Shown here piece by piece: positions 8,361 to 18,487 of a stretch of DNA of 64,000 nt. The stretch spans positions 3,206,863 to 3,270,862 of the forward strand of contig NZ_LR027382.1 of assembly GCF_900604385.1 (NCBI RefSeq), in the 5' to 3' direction. Each line of letters opens with the position of its first letter. The first letter of the stretch is position 1. Made by a program: the position numbers and the translations under genes. Source of the DNA: Alistipes megaguti (lineage in GTDB: Bacteria > Bacteroidota > Bacteroidia > Bacteroidales > Rikenellaceae). The notes below the pieces were generated by a model. It was not told the origin of the DNA. It did not search any database and saw only the letters and a list, made by a program, of their open reading frames with translations.

Positions 8361-11300
8361 CTATTTCTCGTAAACAATCACCACCTTGCCTACCTCGACG
8401 TTGGTCGATTTGTCGGTGTAGTCGATGCGGAAGTTGTCGGTCACCACTCCCGCCGCAGCGAAATCGAACGTGATCGTCTCCGACTTCTCGCCGGCAGGCT
8501 CAACGGCGGCCAGCGTCGTTCCGTCGTATGTACACTTCAGCATCGCCGGATCGCGCGCCGAATTGGGATAAACCGTGATCGACTTGATCTTGCCCATGCC
8601 CGAACCGGCCACGTGCGTCTCGGCCTTGCCCTTGTTGAAGTACCAGACAATGTTCTTCGCGGCATCGGTGCTGTAATAGACGTTGCCCGTGAAGGTGATC
8701 GTCGAGGCGCCCGAATCGTCGGTGGCCGTCCAGGTCGAATCCTCCTCCTTCCAGCTCGTCGGCAACCCCGAGATATTTGTCGACAGCACGCCGGCCGTAC
8801 CCGTAAGGGTCATCGTATACTCCTTCGTGGAGGGTACCGTCGAGGGATCCGGCTCCCACGAAAGCGCGTAGAGGTTGATGTTGTCGTAGGCATAGATATA
8901 GATCATCGTCTCGCCCGTCAGATCCGTAAAGGTCACCGTCTTGGGCTCGCCGGACGACGACGTCGGGCAGGCCTCCTTCAGATACTCCTTGCCGTTGGCA
9001 CTCACGCCTACCTTTCGATCGGGATCTGAACCGCTGCTCGAAACGGCCAGCAGCGTCAGCGTACCGTTGCCGTTCACGCGCAGAGCCACGGCCCGGGACG
9101 TCGGAGTCACACCCTCGAGATCGCTACCACCCTTGAACTTGATGCGATCGGTCTTTTTACCCTCAGCGTCCACGGAGTGCTCGATCTCCATCTGCTTCCC
9201 GGAGCTGGCCAGGAACTGCAGATTGCCGTAGACTACCGATTCGGAAAGCACACCGGCCGGGAAGGTCGCGGCATCGGAGAAGTCCCAGGTATGGTTGGTC
9301 AGGATGGTCGTCAGTACCTCGTTGATCTTCAACGGCAGGCTGGCTGCCTGAGAATCCGTCCAGTTAAGCGAGCCCTCGGCGGCCTTGGCTACCACCGTCA
9401 CCGTATAGTTGCCCGCCTTCAGAGCCGCTACCGTCGAGGCCGAAATCTCATACGTCGGCGTCTCTACGGTCTGCGTCTTGCCGTTGAAGGTCACCTCATA
9501 GGCGGCGGCATTCGGTACGGCGTTCCAGCTGACGGTCACGGCCTGCGACGTGCCCTGATCCAGCGAAGGAAGTTCCGTGGTCGTGAAGACCGGCGTCTCG
9601 AGCACCTTCGGCTCGCCGCCCGATACCACCTCGAGCGACCACTCCAGCGCCTCGAGCTCAACGGGCGAGCAGCTGCAGATGTAGATCATCGTCTCGCCCT
9701 GGATGTCGCCGAAGCCGAACTTGCTCTGCGAACCGTCGGCCGGAAGCGCATAGCGCGAACCGTTGACGATCAGCTCCATATGTTTGTTGTAGCCGGCATC
9801 CGACGGCGTGATGAGCACCGACCCCGGTACGCTCACCTTGAAGGCCAGCGCATTGTTCGTCGGCTCGTCCACGGGCGAGAAGGTCGAGGCGGCCGAGAAC
9901 GAAATCGTTCCGTTCCCCGTAATGGCCATCGGAGCCTCCGCGTCGTTGACCAGGAACTGCAGGTTGCCCAGAATCCGGTTGCGGTCGATCGTCTGTGCCT
10001 CGAAGGTCTCCGGATCGGCGAAGTTCCAGACCGTAGCCTCGGTGATGGCGTTGAGCTCCGTCTGCTCCGGGATGACCGGCGCCACGGCATTCCACCAGCG
10101 CGGGTCTCCCACGCGTACCGACGCGATCTCGCCGTTCACCAGATAGAACTTGCCCCGCTCCGAAGCCTCGCACGGATCCTCCGAAAGCACCTTGCTGCCG
10201 TTGACCAGGATCAACTCCGGAGTCAGGTCCAGATTCGACGCATAGAAGAAGCCCTCCTTCTTATCCGCATTGTCGTAGTAGTTGAAGAAGTAGTTTGCTG
10301 ACAGGGTCGGAACGACGGCATCCGAATAGTTCGAAATGAACGAGAAATCCTTGGAGGCCAGATATTCATTCAGAATCAGGTTGTTCGAAACCGTGAAGTT
10401 CTCCGTGGTCAGCCCCGTGGCACGCAGGCAGATCAGACCCTTGCGGTTGGTCGCCAGCGAGAAGTTCGAAATCGTGTTGTTGCTGACGGTCACCTTACCC
10501 GGGATCGTACCGCGCTGCATGAAGAGGAAGCCGCGGCCGCCGTTGTAGAACGTCGAATTGACAACCGAAACCTCATGGTAGGTACCGAACCGGAAGTCGA
10601 TCGCATCACCGCCGTCTCCCGCAATGTCGTGCATGTAGAGTCCGTCGAAGGTCATCTTCTGGACATCGATGCCGTTGTCCGCCTGATCGAGCGTCTCGGC
10701 AATCACACCCTTCGTGTAGTTATATACCTCGCAGTTCTTGACCGTCAGGTTCTCGATCTTGACATTGGCCGACTCGATCGCAACAACCGATCCGCCGCCG
10801 TTGCCGTTGAGCACGAGATCCTCCAGGTGGAACGAATAGGCCGCCGTGCCGACTCCCAGTTTGGCGGCAAGGCCGATTACGGTCGGCTTCTTACCCTCGG
10901 TGGAGGTCTGACCGTAGATGGCCAGATCCTGCGTGAGCGCCGTGCTCAGAGCATTGGTCGAACCGACCGGCTCGCTCGGAGGCGTCACGTCGTAGGGGGT
11001 TTCCGTGTTGGTCAGCAGGATCCGGGTGGCGCCGTCGGTTACCAGACGCAGCAGCTCCTCGGCCGTTGCAGCCTCGGAGGCGCCCTCCGTATCGGGACGC
11101 GTCCAGACATCCTGTCCGCCGCGAACCGCACTGTTGTAGCAAACCGTAATGAAGTACTCCGTCGAGGGTTTCAGCCCCGAGATCGTCGCCTCGGCCTGTG
11201 CGATCTGATCCTCCGACAGATCCAGCCGGACAGGCTCCTCGGCCGTCGCGGCTACCGGCGTAGCCAGCAGGTGCGACACGAAGTCGTCCTGATCCCACGT

Positions 11301-11756
11301 CAGCGTCACCGACTCGGAGGTGCGCGCCGTAACCACCGGATTCAGCGGCGACATGATGGCGTAGGTCGTCATCGGGCCCACGATGGCCACCTTTGACGGC
11401 GCCGTGCGCTCGTTCGAACTGAAGGCCTGGACCGTTGCGTAGTATTCCTTCTCGACCTCCAGATCGAGCGTCACCGGAAGATCCGTCGGCTGGATATCAC
11501 TCCGCGTCGTGACCTTCTGCGTCAGTCCTTCGTCCGAATAGACCACTACCTCGTAGGTGTCCGTCGTGCGGACATCCCACGTCAGACGGATCTGGTTGCC
11601 CGTCGTCAGGACCGATCCCATGACATTCAACGGCATCAGCGCCCGATCGAGCACCAGTTCGTCATTAATGCCGTCCGGATCGTCCGAACAGCCGCTCAGT
11701 CCTGCCGTGGCGATCAGCAGCAGGCCGGACATCCATTTGCGAAATATGCTTTTCAT
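8361..11756 (-). CDS. Large surface lipoprotein with Fn3-like, right-handed beta-helix (DUF4957/DUF5123-type) and repeated C-terminal modules
   Basis: The 1131-residue product starts with a lipoprotein signal ending LSGC (Cys23) followed by SDDPDG, a surface-export-like acidic stretch. Fibronectin-like segments (about 35-230) precede a beta-helix region (about 260-520: VIGLAAKLGVGT, ALRATGLTTENFTVSNN) typical of DUF4957/DUF5123 proteins of pectin loci. Two related modules follow, each starting with a WNF/WDFSD strand and ending GETMIYI (about 560-700 and 790-960), then a different C-terminal domain. Placed after susD, it is likely a surface glycan-binding or pectate-lyase-like protein. Catalytic activity cannot be asserted. 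Confidence 0.8.
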   Translation of the reverse strand: MKSIFRKWMSGLLLIATAGLSGCSDDPDGINDELVLDRALMPLNVMGSVLTTGNQIRLTWDVRTTDTYEVVVYSDEGLTQKVTTRSDIQPTDLPVTLDLEVEKEYYATVQAFSSNERTAPSKVAIVGPMTTYAIMSPLNPVVTARTSESVTLTWDQDDFVSHLLATPVAATAEEPVRLDLSEDQIAQAEATISGLKPSTEYFITVCYNSAVRGGQDVWTRPDTEGASEAATAEELLRLVTDGATRILLTNTETPYDVTPPSEPVGSTNALSTALTQDLAIYGQTSTEGKKPTVIGLAAKLGVGTAAYSFHLEDLVLNGNGGGSVVAIESANVKIENLTVKNCEVYNYTKGVIAETLDQADNGIDVQKMTFDGLYMHDIAGDGGDAIDFRFGTYHEVSVVNSTFYNGGRGFLFMQRGTIPGKVTVSNNTISNFSLATNRKGLICLRATGLTTENFTVSNNLILNEYLASKDFSFISNYSDAVVPTLSANYFFNYYDNADKKEGFFYASNLDLTPELILVNGSKVLSEDPCEASERGKFYLVNGEIASVRVGDPRWWNAVAPVIPEQTELNAITEATVWNFADPETFEAQTIDRNRILGNLQFLVNDAEAPMAITGNGTISFSAASTFSPVDEPTNNALAFKVSVPGSVLITPSDAGYNKHMELIVNGSRYALPADGSQSKFGFGDIQGETMIYICSCSPVELEALEWSLEVVSGGEPKVLETPVFTTTELPSLDQGTSQAVTVSWNAVPNAAAYEVTFNGKTQTVETPTYEISASTVAALKAGNYTVTVVAKAAEGSLNWTDSQAASLPLKINEVLTTILTNHTWDFSDAATFPAGVLSESVVYGNLQFLASSGKQMEIEHSVDAEGKKTDRIKFKGGSDLEGVTPTSRAVALRVNGNGTLTLLAVSSSGSDPDRKVGVSANGKEYLKEACPTSSSGEPKTVTFTDLTGETMIYIYAYDNINLYALSWEPDPSTVPSTKEYTMTLTGTAGVLSTNISGLPTSWKEEDSTWTATDDSGASTITFTGNVYYSTDAAKNIVWYFNKGKAETHVAGSGMGKIKSITVYPNSARDPAMLKCTYDGTTLAAVEPAGEKSETITFDFAAAGVVTDNFRIDYTDKSTNVEVGKVVIVYEK

Positions 11757-11789
11757 AATCGTTTGTTCTGTTTTGATGCGGTCAACCTG

Positions 11790-13709
11790 TTAATATCCGT
11801 AGTCGTTGCGGATCTGACCCTGCGAGTTGTCGACCACACTCTGGAAGATGGGCCAGTACTGACGCGTATTGGGATCCCGGTCGTAGAGGCGGTCGATCTC
11901 CGCCTGCGTAAACTTCGGACTGTCGGTCTTCGAGGCACACGGCATGTAGCGCGCTACGGCACCCTTCGAATCGGTGTAGGGAATCCACGTGTTGTCGGTC
12001 GGCGCCGTCTGCTCGTCGGGCAGCAGGCCGTACATCTCCAGCTTCGTGCCGTCCACCTTGTAGTAGATATAGCCGTCACCCTGCGAGAGGTAGCTGAAAT
12101 CACCCGACCAGTTGTTCAGGTCGCTGATCTTCTGCTTCGTCTCGTCCATCTTCGTCTTGAGCAGGTTCCAGCGGATCAGGTCCGTCTTGCGCAGCATCTC
12201 GCCCACGAACTCCAGCGCACGCTCCTTGACAAGGGCTTCGAACATCGCGTCGGCCGAGCCGATCGCATTGACATACACCTGGGCCATCTGCTCGTTGCCG
12301 GCATAGGCACGCTTGCGGACCTCCAGCAGGTAATTCTTCGCGTTGTTCAGACCGCCACCGTCGACATCCGAGCACGACTCGTGGATCGCACACTCGGCCG
12401 CCATCAGATAGACGTCCGAAAGACGCATGTAGGGCGGTTTGAAGCCGTCGTCGTTACCGCCGCTGTAGGGATAGTTCTCCATCCACTCGTAGCGGTACTT
12501 GCCGAAGAACCACTGGTCGATGCCGGCCAGCTGCGGCGCGGCGGTCGAACCCGAGACGTACTCCCACTCGAAGTTCACGCAGCTCACGTCGCGGCGCGTA
12601 TCCTGCTTCTCATACTCGAACCAGAAGGTGGGTACCGGACCGACATTGCCGCCACGGCTCGACGTTCCGGCCGATGCTCCGAGATACTGGTCCGTACCCG
12701 GGTGCGGAATGGCGAACGAGTAGTTCCAGCGTCCGCGGTTGTTGCCGTAGGGGAAGATCCACAGCACCTCGCGGCCCGTACCGGCCGACGTGCGGTCGAA
12801 GTTGTTCAGGTCGCGCCACAGCTGCTCGTAGTTCGGATAGAGCGACATGCCGCTGTTGCGGATCACATCCACGCAGGCGGCCAGCGCCTTCGGGTAGAGG
12901 ACCTCCTTCTGCAGTTCGGAATCCGACGAGAGGCGGATCGAACCCGGATCACCCGTTCCGACGGCTCCGTCGGCCGGACGAAGCGCATAGCCCGAAGCCA
13001 TCAGCGCCAGACGCGCGTAGAGTCCCTTGGCAAAGGCCCGGCTTACACGGTCGGTCGTCGTGGCATGGCCCTGACCCGGCCACGGCAGGTAGTCCCACGC
13101 CTCCTGCAGGTCGCCCAGGATCTGCTTGAAGATCACGTCGCGGCTCGTCTTCGGAATGTAGATGTCGTCGCTGATGGGCTCCGTACGGAAGGGAACGTCG
13201 CCCCACGCACGGATCAGGTCGTAGTACATCACCGCACGCAGCGTCAGCGCCTCACCCAGCAGGTAGGCCATGTCGGGGTTGTTGGCCACGTCGCCGTACT
13301 GGCGCAGGTTCTTGATGTTGAGGTTCGCCCGCTCGATGGCCGTATAGTAGGGCGAATAGGCGTCGGCACTCGAGCCCGAAGTGTTCATCTCGCCGTTGGT
13401 CGGCAGCAGGTTGTAGCCGTAGATGGCCTGACGGTTGTCGTTGGTCACCTTCTCGGTATCGTTGCTCCAGTTGTTGGCCCACTCGATGTCGGAGTTCAGA
13501 CCCACGTAGGGATGGTAACGTCCGCGGTGGTTCGCCTTCTCCAGCAAGGCCTGCGTGATACCGAAGTTGCAACCTTCGGCCAACTCGTAGTTCGAGAAGA
13601 CGGTCTCGGTATCGAACGACGATTTGGTCTCCGTCTCCAACAGGTCGGCGCAGGCCGTCAGTGCACCCGCTCCCGACAATACGAACATATATTTGATCAG
13701 TGTTTTCAT
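11790..13709 (-). CDS. SusD/RagB-family nutrient-binding lipoprotein
   Basis: The 639-residue product carries a lipoprotein signal (LTACADLLETET). SusD helices are recognisable: EGCNFGITQAL near the start, YYTAIERANLNIKNL, LGEALTLRAVMYYDLIRAWGDVPF, RLSDVYLMAAECA and VKERALEFVGEMLRKTDLIRW. It forms the lid of the outer-membrane SusC channel and captures oligosaccharides. It lies 31 bp after its SusC partner. Substrate (pectin-derived) is inferred from the neighbouring GH28, GH105, PL1 and CE8 genes. Confidence 0.97.
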   Translation of the reverse strand: MKTLIKYMFVLSGAGALTACADLLETETKSSFDTETVFSNYELAEGCNFGITQALLEKANHRGRYHPYVGLNSDIEWANNWSNDTEKVTNDNRQAIYGYNLLPTNGEMNTSGSSADAYSPYYTAIERANLNIKNLRQYGDVANNPDMAYLLGEALTLRAVMYYDLIRAWGDVPFRTEPISDDIYIPKTSRDVIFKQILGDLQEAWDYLPWPGQGHATTTDRVSRAFAKGLYARLALMASGYALRPADGAVGTGDPGSIRLSSDSELQKEVLYPKALAACVDVIRNSGMSLYPNYEQLWRDLNNFDRTSAGTGREVLWIFPYGNNRGRWNYSFAIPHPGTDQYLGASAGTSSRGGNVGPVPTFWFEYEKQDTRRDVSCVNFEWEYVSGSTAAPQLAGIDQWFFGKYRYEWMENYPYSGGNDDGFKPPYMRLSDVYLMAAECAIHESCSDVDGGGLNNAKNYLLEVRKRAYAGNEQMAQVYVNAIGSADAMFEALVKERALEFVGEMLRKTDLIRWNLLKTKMDETKQKISDLNNWSGDFSYLSQGDGYIYYKVDGTKLEMYGLLPDEQTAPTDNTWIPYTDSKGAVARYMPCASKTDSPKFTQAEIDRLYDRDPNTRQYWPIFQSVVDNSQGQIRNDYGY

Positions 13710-13740
13710 ACTCGTTTGGAAAATTTGCTTTTGAAGGTCT

Positions 13741-16700
13741 TTAGAAGGTCAGATTCGCACCGAAGACAACCGAACGGCTGCGCGGGTAGGCCGAATAGTC
13801 GACTCCCGGAGTCAGCGGCGTGGCACGGCGGGTATCCACCTCGGGATCGTAGCCCGAATACCCCGTCCAGCAGAAGAGATTGGCGCCCGTCACGTAGAGG
13901 CGGAACTTCTTGATGTGCAGTTTCTGCATCCACCGATCGGGAAGCGTGTAGCCCAGCGTCACGGACGACAGACGCAGGAACGACCCGTCCTCGACGGCCC
14001 AGTCCGAGAAGACGGCCGTCGACATCAGCGGCGACCACATCGTCGTCCCGGCATTCGCCTCGGCCAGCTGCGTCGGATCGGTGATCAGCTCGCCCGTCGA
14101 CCAGTCGATGTTCGTCCAGCGGTTCTGCGTGGCCATCATGTCGATCAGGTTGCGGAATTTGTTATTCGTACCGCGCTCCGTGGTGAACTCGATCTTGTTG
14201 GCATTGTAGATCTGGTTGCCGTAGACCCAGTTGAAGTTGGCTGCAAAGTCGAAGCCGTAGGCATAGCCCGTCAGCGAGAAACCTCCGGTCCACTTGGGCT
14301 GTGCATTGCCGATGATCGTACGGTCGGCCGTCGTCACCTTGTTGTCCGCGCTGCCGTCGACATTCCTGAGCTTCATGGCTCCCGGACGCAGATAGGTCGT
14401 ACCGATCACGGCCGAGCAGTCCACGACACCCTCCTTGAGCACCCACTTGCCGTCGACGTAGTTGAAGTCGTCGACCTCGTAGCGGCCGTCCGAAACGTAG
14501 CCGTACATCTGGCCCAGGGCGCTGCCTACCGTCACGCGGTAGTCCGTACCGACCTCATTGGCCGATACCCAGCCCGACTGCAGACCGTCGAGGAAGTCCA
14601 GACCGCCCAGATCCATCACCGTATTCTCGTTGTAGCTGGCGTTGGCCGTGAAGGTCAGACCGTAGTCCGGCTTCTCCAACAGCACGAACGTCGCAGCAAG
14701 CTCGACACCGCGGTTGCGCGTCTCGCCCAGGTTGCGGTACTGATACTCGTAGCCGCTGCCCGTCAACGGGTATTTGATCAGCAGGTCCTTCGTGTTGTTC
14801 TGGTAGACGTCCACCGAACCGTTGATCCGGCCGCGCAGGAAGCTGAAGTCCAGACCCAGGTTGTGCGAGTAGGTCGTCTCCCACGTCAGATCGGGATTGG
14901 CCATGACGATCTTGGCGTCGTCGTCCTTGGCCACGCCCCACCAGTTGTCGTACAGATACCAGTTGCTGGCATTGTCGTTTCCGGCATACTCCTGCAGCAT
15001 CAGGCCCGAGGGGATGTTGTTATTACCGGCCGTACCGTAGCTGTAACGCAGCTTCAGGTTGTCGATCCAGGTGATGTCCTTCATCCACTCCTCGCCCGAC
15101 AGACGCCACGACACGGCCGCCGACGGGAAATAGCCCCACTGGTTGTCCTTGGCGAACTTCGACGAACCGTCGGCCCGCATCGTCGCCGAGAACATGTACT
15201 TGCCCTTGTAGTCGTAGTTCAGACGACCGAAGAACGAGAAGAGACGGTCGTCCGGATCGTAGAAGTTGTTCACCGAACGCGTTCCCGTAGCCGAGCTCAT
15301 CATCTGCCAGGCCATCATCGAGTCGTAAAACTCCGGGAAATCATAGGCCCAGGCCGTCAGCGTGTTCGAACGCGTCACGATGTACTCCTGACCCAGCAGC
15401 AGGTTGAGCGAGTGGTCCTTGTTGCCGATCACGTTCTTGAAATCGTAGCTCAGCGTATTGGTGCTGCGGATCTTGTTGCGCGTATAGTCGGTATACTGCG
15501 TGGCGGGACCCGGACGGTTCGAGTTGTAGATCAGATAGGTCGTCATGCCGTAGAAGCGGTCCTTCGTCTGGTCGTAGGTATCCAGACCCGCCTCGACGCG
15601 CAGCTTCAGATTGTCGACGATCTCCCACTGGAAGGCCGCATTGCCGTTCCAGTTCTTGCGTTCGTAGCGGCTGTCGTTGTCGGCCGTGGCGATCAGCGGG
15701 TTGACGTTGTCGCCGGCCGACGTCTCATCTTCGTCACCCGACACGGCCGTCGTGAAGGGGAACGGTCGGTACTGGATGGCGTGCTTCACACGGCCGTTGC
15801 CCGACGTCGAACCCGAATCGTTGTAGGAGTTCGAACCCGCTCCGCGCACGTTCGTATCCGAATAACGGATCGAAAAGTCGAACGAAACCTTCTTCGTCGG
15901 CTTGTAGCTGGCCTTGAAGTTGAGGTTGTTGCGCTTGAAGGTCGACCCCACCATGATGGCCCGCTCGTCGATGTGGGCATAGCCGGCCGTCCACTTGAAC
16001 TTGTCGCCGCCGCCCGAGATCGAAAGGTTGTGGTTGAAGGTCGTACCCGTACGGCCGAAGGTCTGGTCGAGCCAGTCGATGCCCTGCAGGTTCTTGTAGA
16101 GGTCCATGTCGGCAAATCCGCCGAAATAGGGCTCGTAGTTGGTGGCAAGCTTGCCCTCCACCATGGCCGCCTCGTACTGGTACTGCACGAACTCGTAGGG
16201 CGTCATCGGCGTCAGCGCATCCTGGTTGGCAAACTTCTTGATGCCGTAGTAGGCGTTGTAGTTGACCGTGATGCGGCCCGATTCACCGCTCTTGGTCGTC
16301 ACGATCACAACGCCGTTGGCGCCTCGCGCACCGTAGATGGCCGTCGAGAAGGCATCCTTCAGCACGTCGATCGAGGCGATCTCCGAAGCCGGGATGTCCG
16401 AGATGCTCTCCACCGGGAAGCCGTCGACGATGTAGAGCGGCGAGTTGTCCTGCGTGATCGAACCGCCGCCGCGCACGCGGATCTTGATCTCCGCATCGGG
16501 ATCTCCTTCGGTAGCCGTCACCGTCACACCGGCCATGCGACCCGACAGCGCCTCGGTCACCGAGTTGACCGGCATCTGCGTCAGTGCGTCGGCACTCACC
16601 GAGGCCACCGATCCGACCACGTCACGACGCTTGACGGCCGCATAACCCACGACCACCACATCGTCCAGCGCCGTCGACTCGACCTCGAGCGTCACGTCGA

Positions 16701-16977
16701 TCTGCGTCTTCGTGCCGATGGCCACACGCTGCGTCTTCATTCCTATATAGGAGACCACCAGTGTCTTCTTCGACGCGTCGGGGACCTGCAGGGTCCACGA
16801 ACCGTCGACTCCCGAACTTGCTCCCAAAGTCGTGCCTTCTACGACCACCGAGGCTCCGATTACCGGATTGCCTGCCGAATCCTTGACCACTCCTCCGATC
16901 TTCTGGGCCATGGCCGCGGCAGCCATCCCCAGTCCCAACAGGAGCGTCAGGGCAAACTTTAGCGTAAAGTTTTTCAT
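13741..16977 (-). CDS. SusC/RagA-family TonB-linked outer membrane transporter
   Basis: The 1078-residue product has a signal peptide (ends AMAQ), a carboxypeptidase-D-like domain (KIGGVVKDSAGNPVIGASV), a TonB-box-like stretch DDVVVVGYA and a plug domain with the SusC hallmark SPLYIVDGFPV. A long beta-barrel follows, ending in aromatic VVFGANLTF. It imports oligosaccharides with the SusD protein, using energy from TonB. It has its own predicted promoter (17053-17081), so susC-susD-lipoprotein can be a separate unit from the enzyme genes. Confidence 0.97.
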   Translation of the reverse strand: MKNFTLKFALTLLLGLGMAAAAMAQKIGGVVKDSAGNPVIGASVVVEGTTLGASSGVDGSWTLQVPDASKKTLVVSYIGMKTQRVAIGTKTQIDVTLEVESTALDDVVVVGYAAVKRRDVVGSVASVSADALTQMPVNSVTEALSGRMAGVTVTATEGDPDAEIKIRVRGGGSITQDNSPLYIVDGFPVESISDIPASEIASIDVLKDAFSTAIYGARGANGVVIVTTKSGESGRITVNYNAYYGIKKFANQDALTPMTPYEFVQYQYEAAMVEGKLATNYEPYFGGFADMDLYKNLQGIDWLDQTFGRTGTTFNHNLSISGGGDKFKWTAGYAHIDERAIMVGSTFKRNNLNFKASYKPTKKVSFDFSIRYSDTNVRGAGSNSYNDSGSTSGNGRVKHAIQYRPFPFTTAVSGDEDETSAGDNVNPLIATADNDSRYERKNWNGNAAFQWEIVDNLKLRVEAGLDTYDQTKDRFYGMTTYLIYNSNRPGPATQYTDYTRNKIRSTNTLSYDFKNVIGNKDHSLNLLLGQEYIVTRSNTLTAWAYDFPEFYDSMMAWQMMSSATGTRSVNNFYDPDDRLFSFFGRLNYDYKGKYMFSATMRADGSSKFAKDNQWGYFPSAAVSWRLSGEEWMKDITWIDNLKLRYSYGTAGNNNIPSGLMLQEYAGNDNASNWYLYDNWWGVAKDDDAKIVMANPDLTWETTYSHNLGLDFSFLRGRINGSVDVYQNNTKDLLIKYPLTGSGYEYQYRNLGETRNRGVELAATFVLLEKPDYGLTFTANASYNENTVMDLGGLDFLDGLQSGWVSANEVGTDYRVTVGSALGQMYGYVSDGRYEVDDFNYVDGKWVLKEGVVDCSAVIGTTYLRPGAMKLRNVDGSADNKVTTADRTIIGNAQPKWTGGFSLTGYAYGFDFAANFNWVYGNQIYNANKIEFTTERGTNNKFRNLIDMMATQNRWTNIDWSTGELITDPTQLAEANAGTTMWSPLMSTAVFSDWAVEDGSFLRLSSVTLGYTLPDRWMQKLHIKKFRLYVTGANLFCWTGYSGYDPEVDTRRATPLTPGVDYSAYPRSRSVVFGANLTF

Positions 16978-17052
16978 AAAAAAGGTTTTGGTTAATAATT
17001 AGGTTCCTATTCTTTTTTAATTTTTTTATGGAATTACCCGCTTTTCCCTATA

Positions 17053-17081
17053 CAAAAATAGAATCCATACCCAGATTCAAA
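17053..17081 (-). promoter_or_regulatory. Predicted susC promoter
   Basis: On the minus strand a TTTG box (17078-17081) is 17 bases ahead of TATTTTTG (17053-17060), matching the Bacteroidota TAnnTTTG promoter. A leader of about 75 bases, A/T rich, precedes the susC ATG. Confidence 0.7.
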
Positions 17082-17167
17082 TGGTAAAATTTATCACTTC
17101 TCATGGAGATTTTATCAAATAGTCCCGATCGGCCTCCAAATGGACCCGGAAGCACCTCTCCGAACAA

Positions 17168-17193
17168 AAAATCCTCCCCACAGGGAGGATTTT
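17168..17193. terminator. Bidirectional terminator between GH105 and susC promoter
   Basis: AAAATCCTCCC / GGGAGGATTTT with a four-base loop: A tract on one side, T tract on the other. It separates the GH105 stop (17276) from the susC promoter. The rest of the 16978-17275 gap holds no gene. Confidence 0.8.
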
Positions 17194-17275
17194 CCGTATT
17201 CGGTGACGGGATTCCACAAAGGATTTTCGCCGGAGATCCGACCTCACAACCACCCCTCACACCTCCGGTCCGGAG

Positions 17276-18487
17276 CTACAGCCGCCCCTTGGCACGGTCG
17301 TACTCGAGCGAGGCCCAGATGAAGGGCCCCACGCCCTTGCAGTCGTTCTCGATGACCGGCTCCGAGATGTAGTATTCGAACGTGCCGCTGCGCCGCTGCT
17401 TGCCGCCCAGTCCGGCCACCGCACAGCAGTCCGTCATCGAGATCGTGCCGTCGGCATTCTCACGGATGAAGCGGTCGACGAACTGTTCGTAGCGGTGCAG
17501 CGCTTCCTCGCGCATCTCCTCGGGCAGATAGCCCAAACGCACGGCCTTCAGCTGCGCATAGACGAACATCACCGATCCGGTTGACTCGAGGTAGTTGCCC
17601 TCGCGCCCCGGCTGGTCCAGCACCTGGTACCACATCCCCGTCTGGGGGTCGGCATACTTCGGCAGCACATCGTAGATCCGCTCCAGGATGGCCTGCATCG
17701 GACGCGTGGCATCGTTCTTGCCCAGATACTGCATCGTCTCGACGATCGCCATGGCATACCACCCCATGGCCCGGCACCAGGCGTGGGCCGACTGCCCCGA
17801 AATCGAATCGCACCAGAACATCTCGCGCGAATCGTCGTAGGCGTGGCGGTAGAGCCCCGTCGCAGGGTCCCACGTGTGCTTGCCCACCGTGACGAACTGG
17901 TTCACGATGTCGGCCACGGCATCGTCGAGCGCCGCACCGGTCAGGTGCGTCATCGCATACTCGGCATAGAAGGGTTCGGCCATGTAGAGGCCGTCGAGCC
18001 ACATCTGGTGCGGATAGACCGCCTTGTGCCAGAAGCCGCCGTCGAAATTGCGCGGCTGCGCGCGCAGCTGGGCGTAGAGCGTGTCGAGCACCTGCGCGTA
18101 ACGCTGCTCTCCGGTGCGGTTGTAGAGACTGAACAGCGCACGGCCCGGGCAGATGTGGTCGAGATTGTACTTCGCACGGCTGTAGGTCAGCACGCTGCCG
18201 TCGGCCTGCACGATCGTGTCGTAGTAGCGGTCGGCATAGGCGATGAAGTCCGGACGGTTCCACGCCTCGCCCGCATCGCGGATGGCCAGCAGTTCGAGCC
18301 CCGTCGTATAGTTCCACTTCACCTTGCCGGCCGGAATGCCGTCGAGCATCGCGGGCGAAGGGTTGCGCGCAATCTCGCTCTCGGCCATCCGGACGGCCAG
18401 CGACACCGGCGAATCGTACAGCGCTCCCGATCCCGAGGAGCAGGCGGCCATCCCCAGGACAGCCACGGCAATCAACAGTCGTTTCAT
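17276..18487 (-). CDS. GH105/GH88-family unsaturated rhamnogalacturonyl/galacturonyl hydrolase
   Basis: The 403-residue lipoprotein (signal VLGMAACSSG) has the (alpha/alpha)6 family signatures HQMWLDGLYMAEPFYAEY (near residues 160-177), GQSAHAWCRAMGWYAMAIVE and SGTFEYYISEP with ENDCKGVGPFIWASLE at the C-terminus. Enzymes of this family remove the unsaturated uronic acid left by pectin/rhamnogalacturonan lyases. Its start overlaps the HTCS stop by four bases, so the two are translationally coupled. The general acid/base Asp cannot be assigned with certainty by eye. Confidence 0.92.
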   Translation of the reverse strand: MKRLLIAVAVLGMAACSSGSGALYDSPVSLAVRMAESEIARNPSPAMLDGIPAGKVKWNYTTGLELLAIRDAGEAWNRPDFIAYADRYYDTIVQADGSVLTYSRAKYNLDHICPGRALFSLYNRTGEQRYAQVLDTLYAQLRAQPRNFDGGFWHKAVYPHQMWLDGLYMAEPFYAEYAMTHLTGAALDDAVADIVNQFVTVGKHTWDPATGLYRHAYDDSREMFWCDSISGQSAHAWCRAMGWYAMAIVETMQYLGKNDATRPMQAILERIYDVLPKYADPQTGMWYQVLDQPGREGNYLESTGSVMFVYAQLKAVRLGYLPEEMREEALHRYEQFVDRFIRENADGTISMTDCCAVAGLGGKQRRSGTFEYYISEPVIENDCKGVGPFIWASLEYDRAKGRL

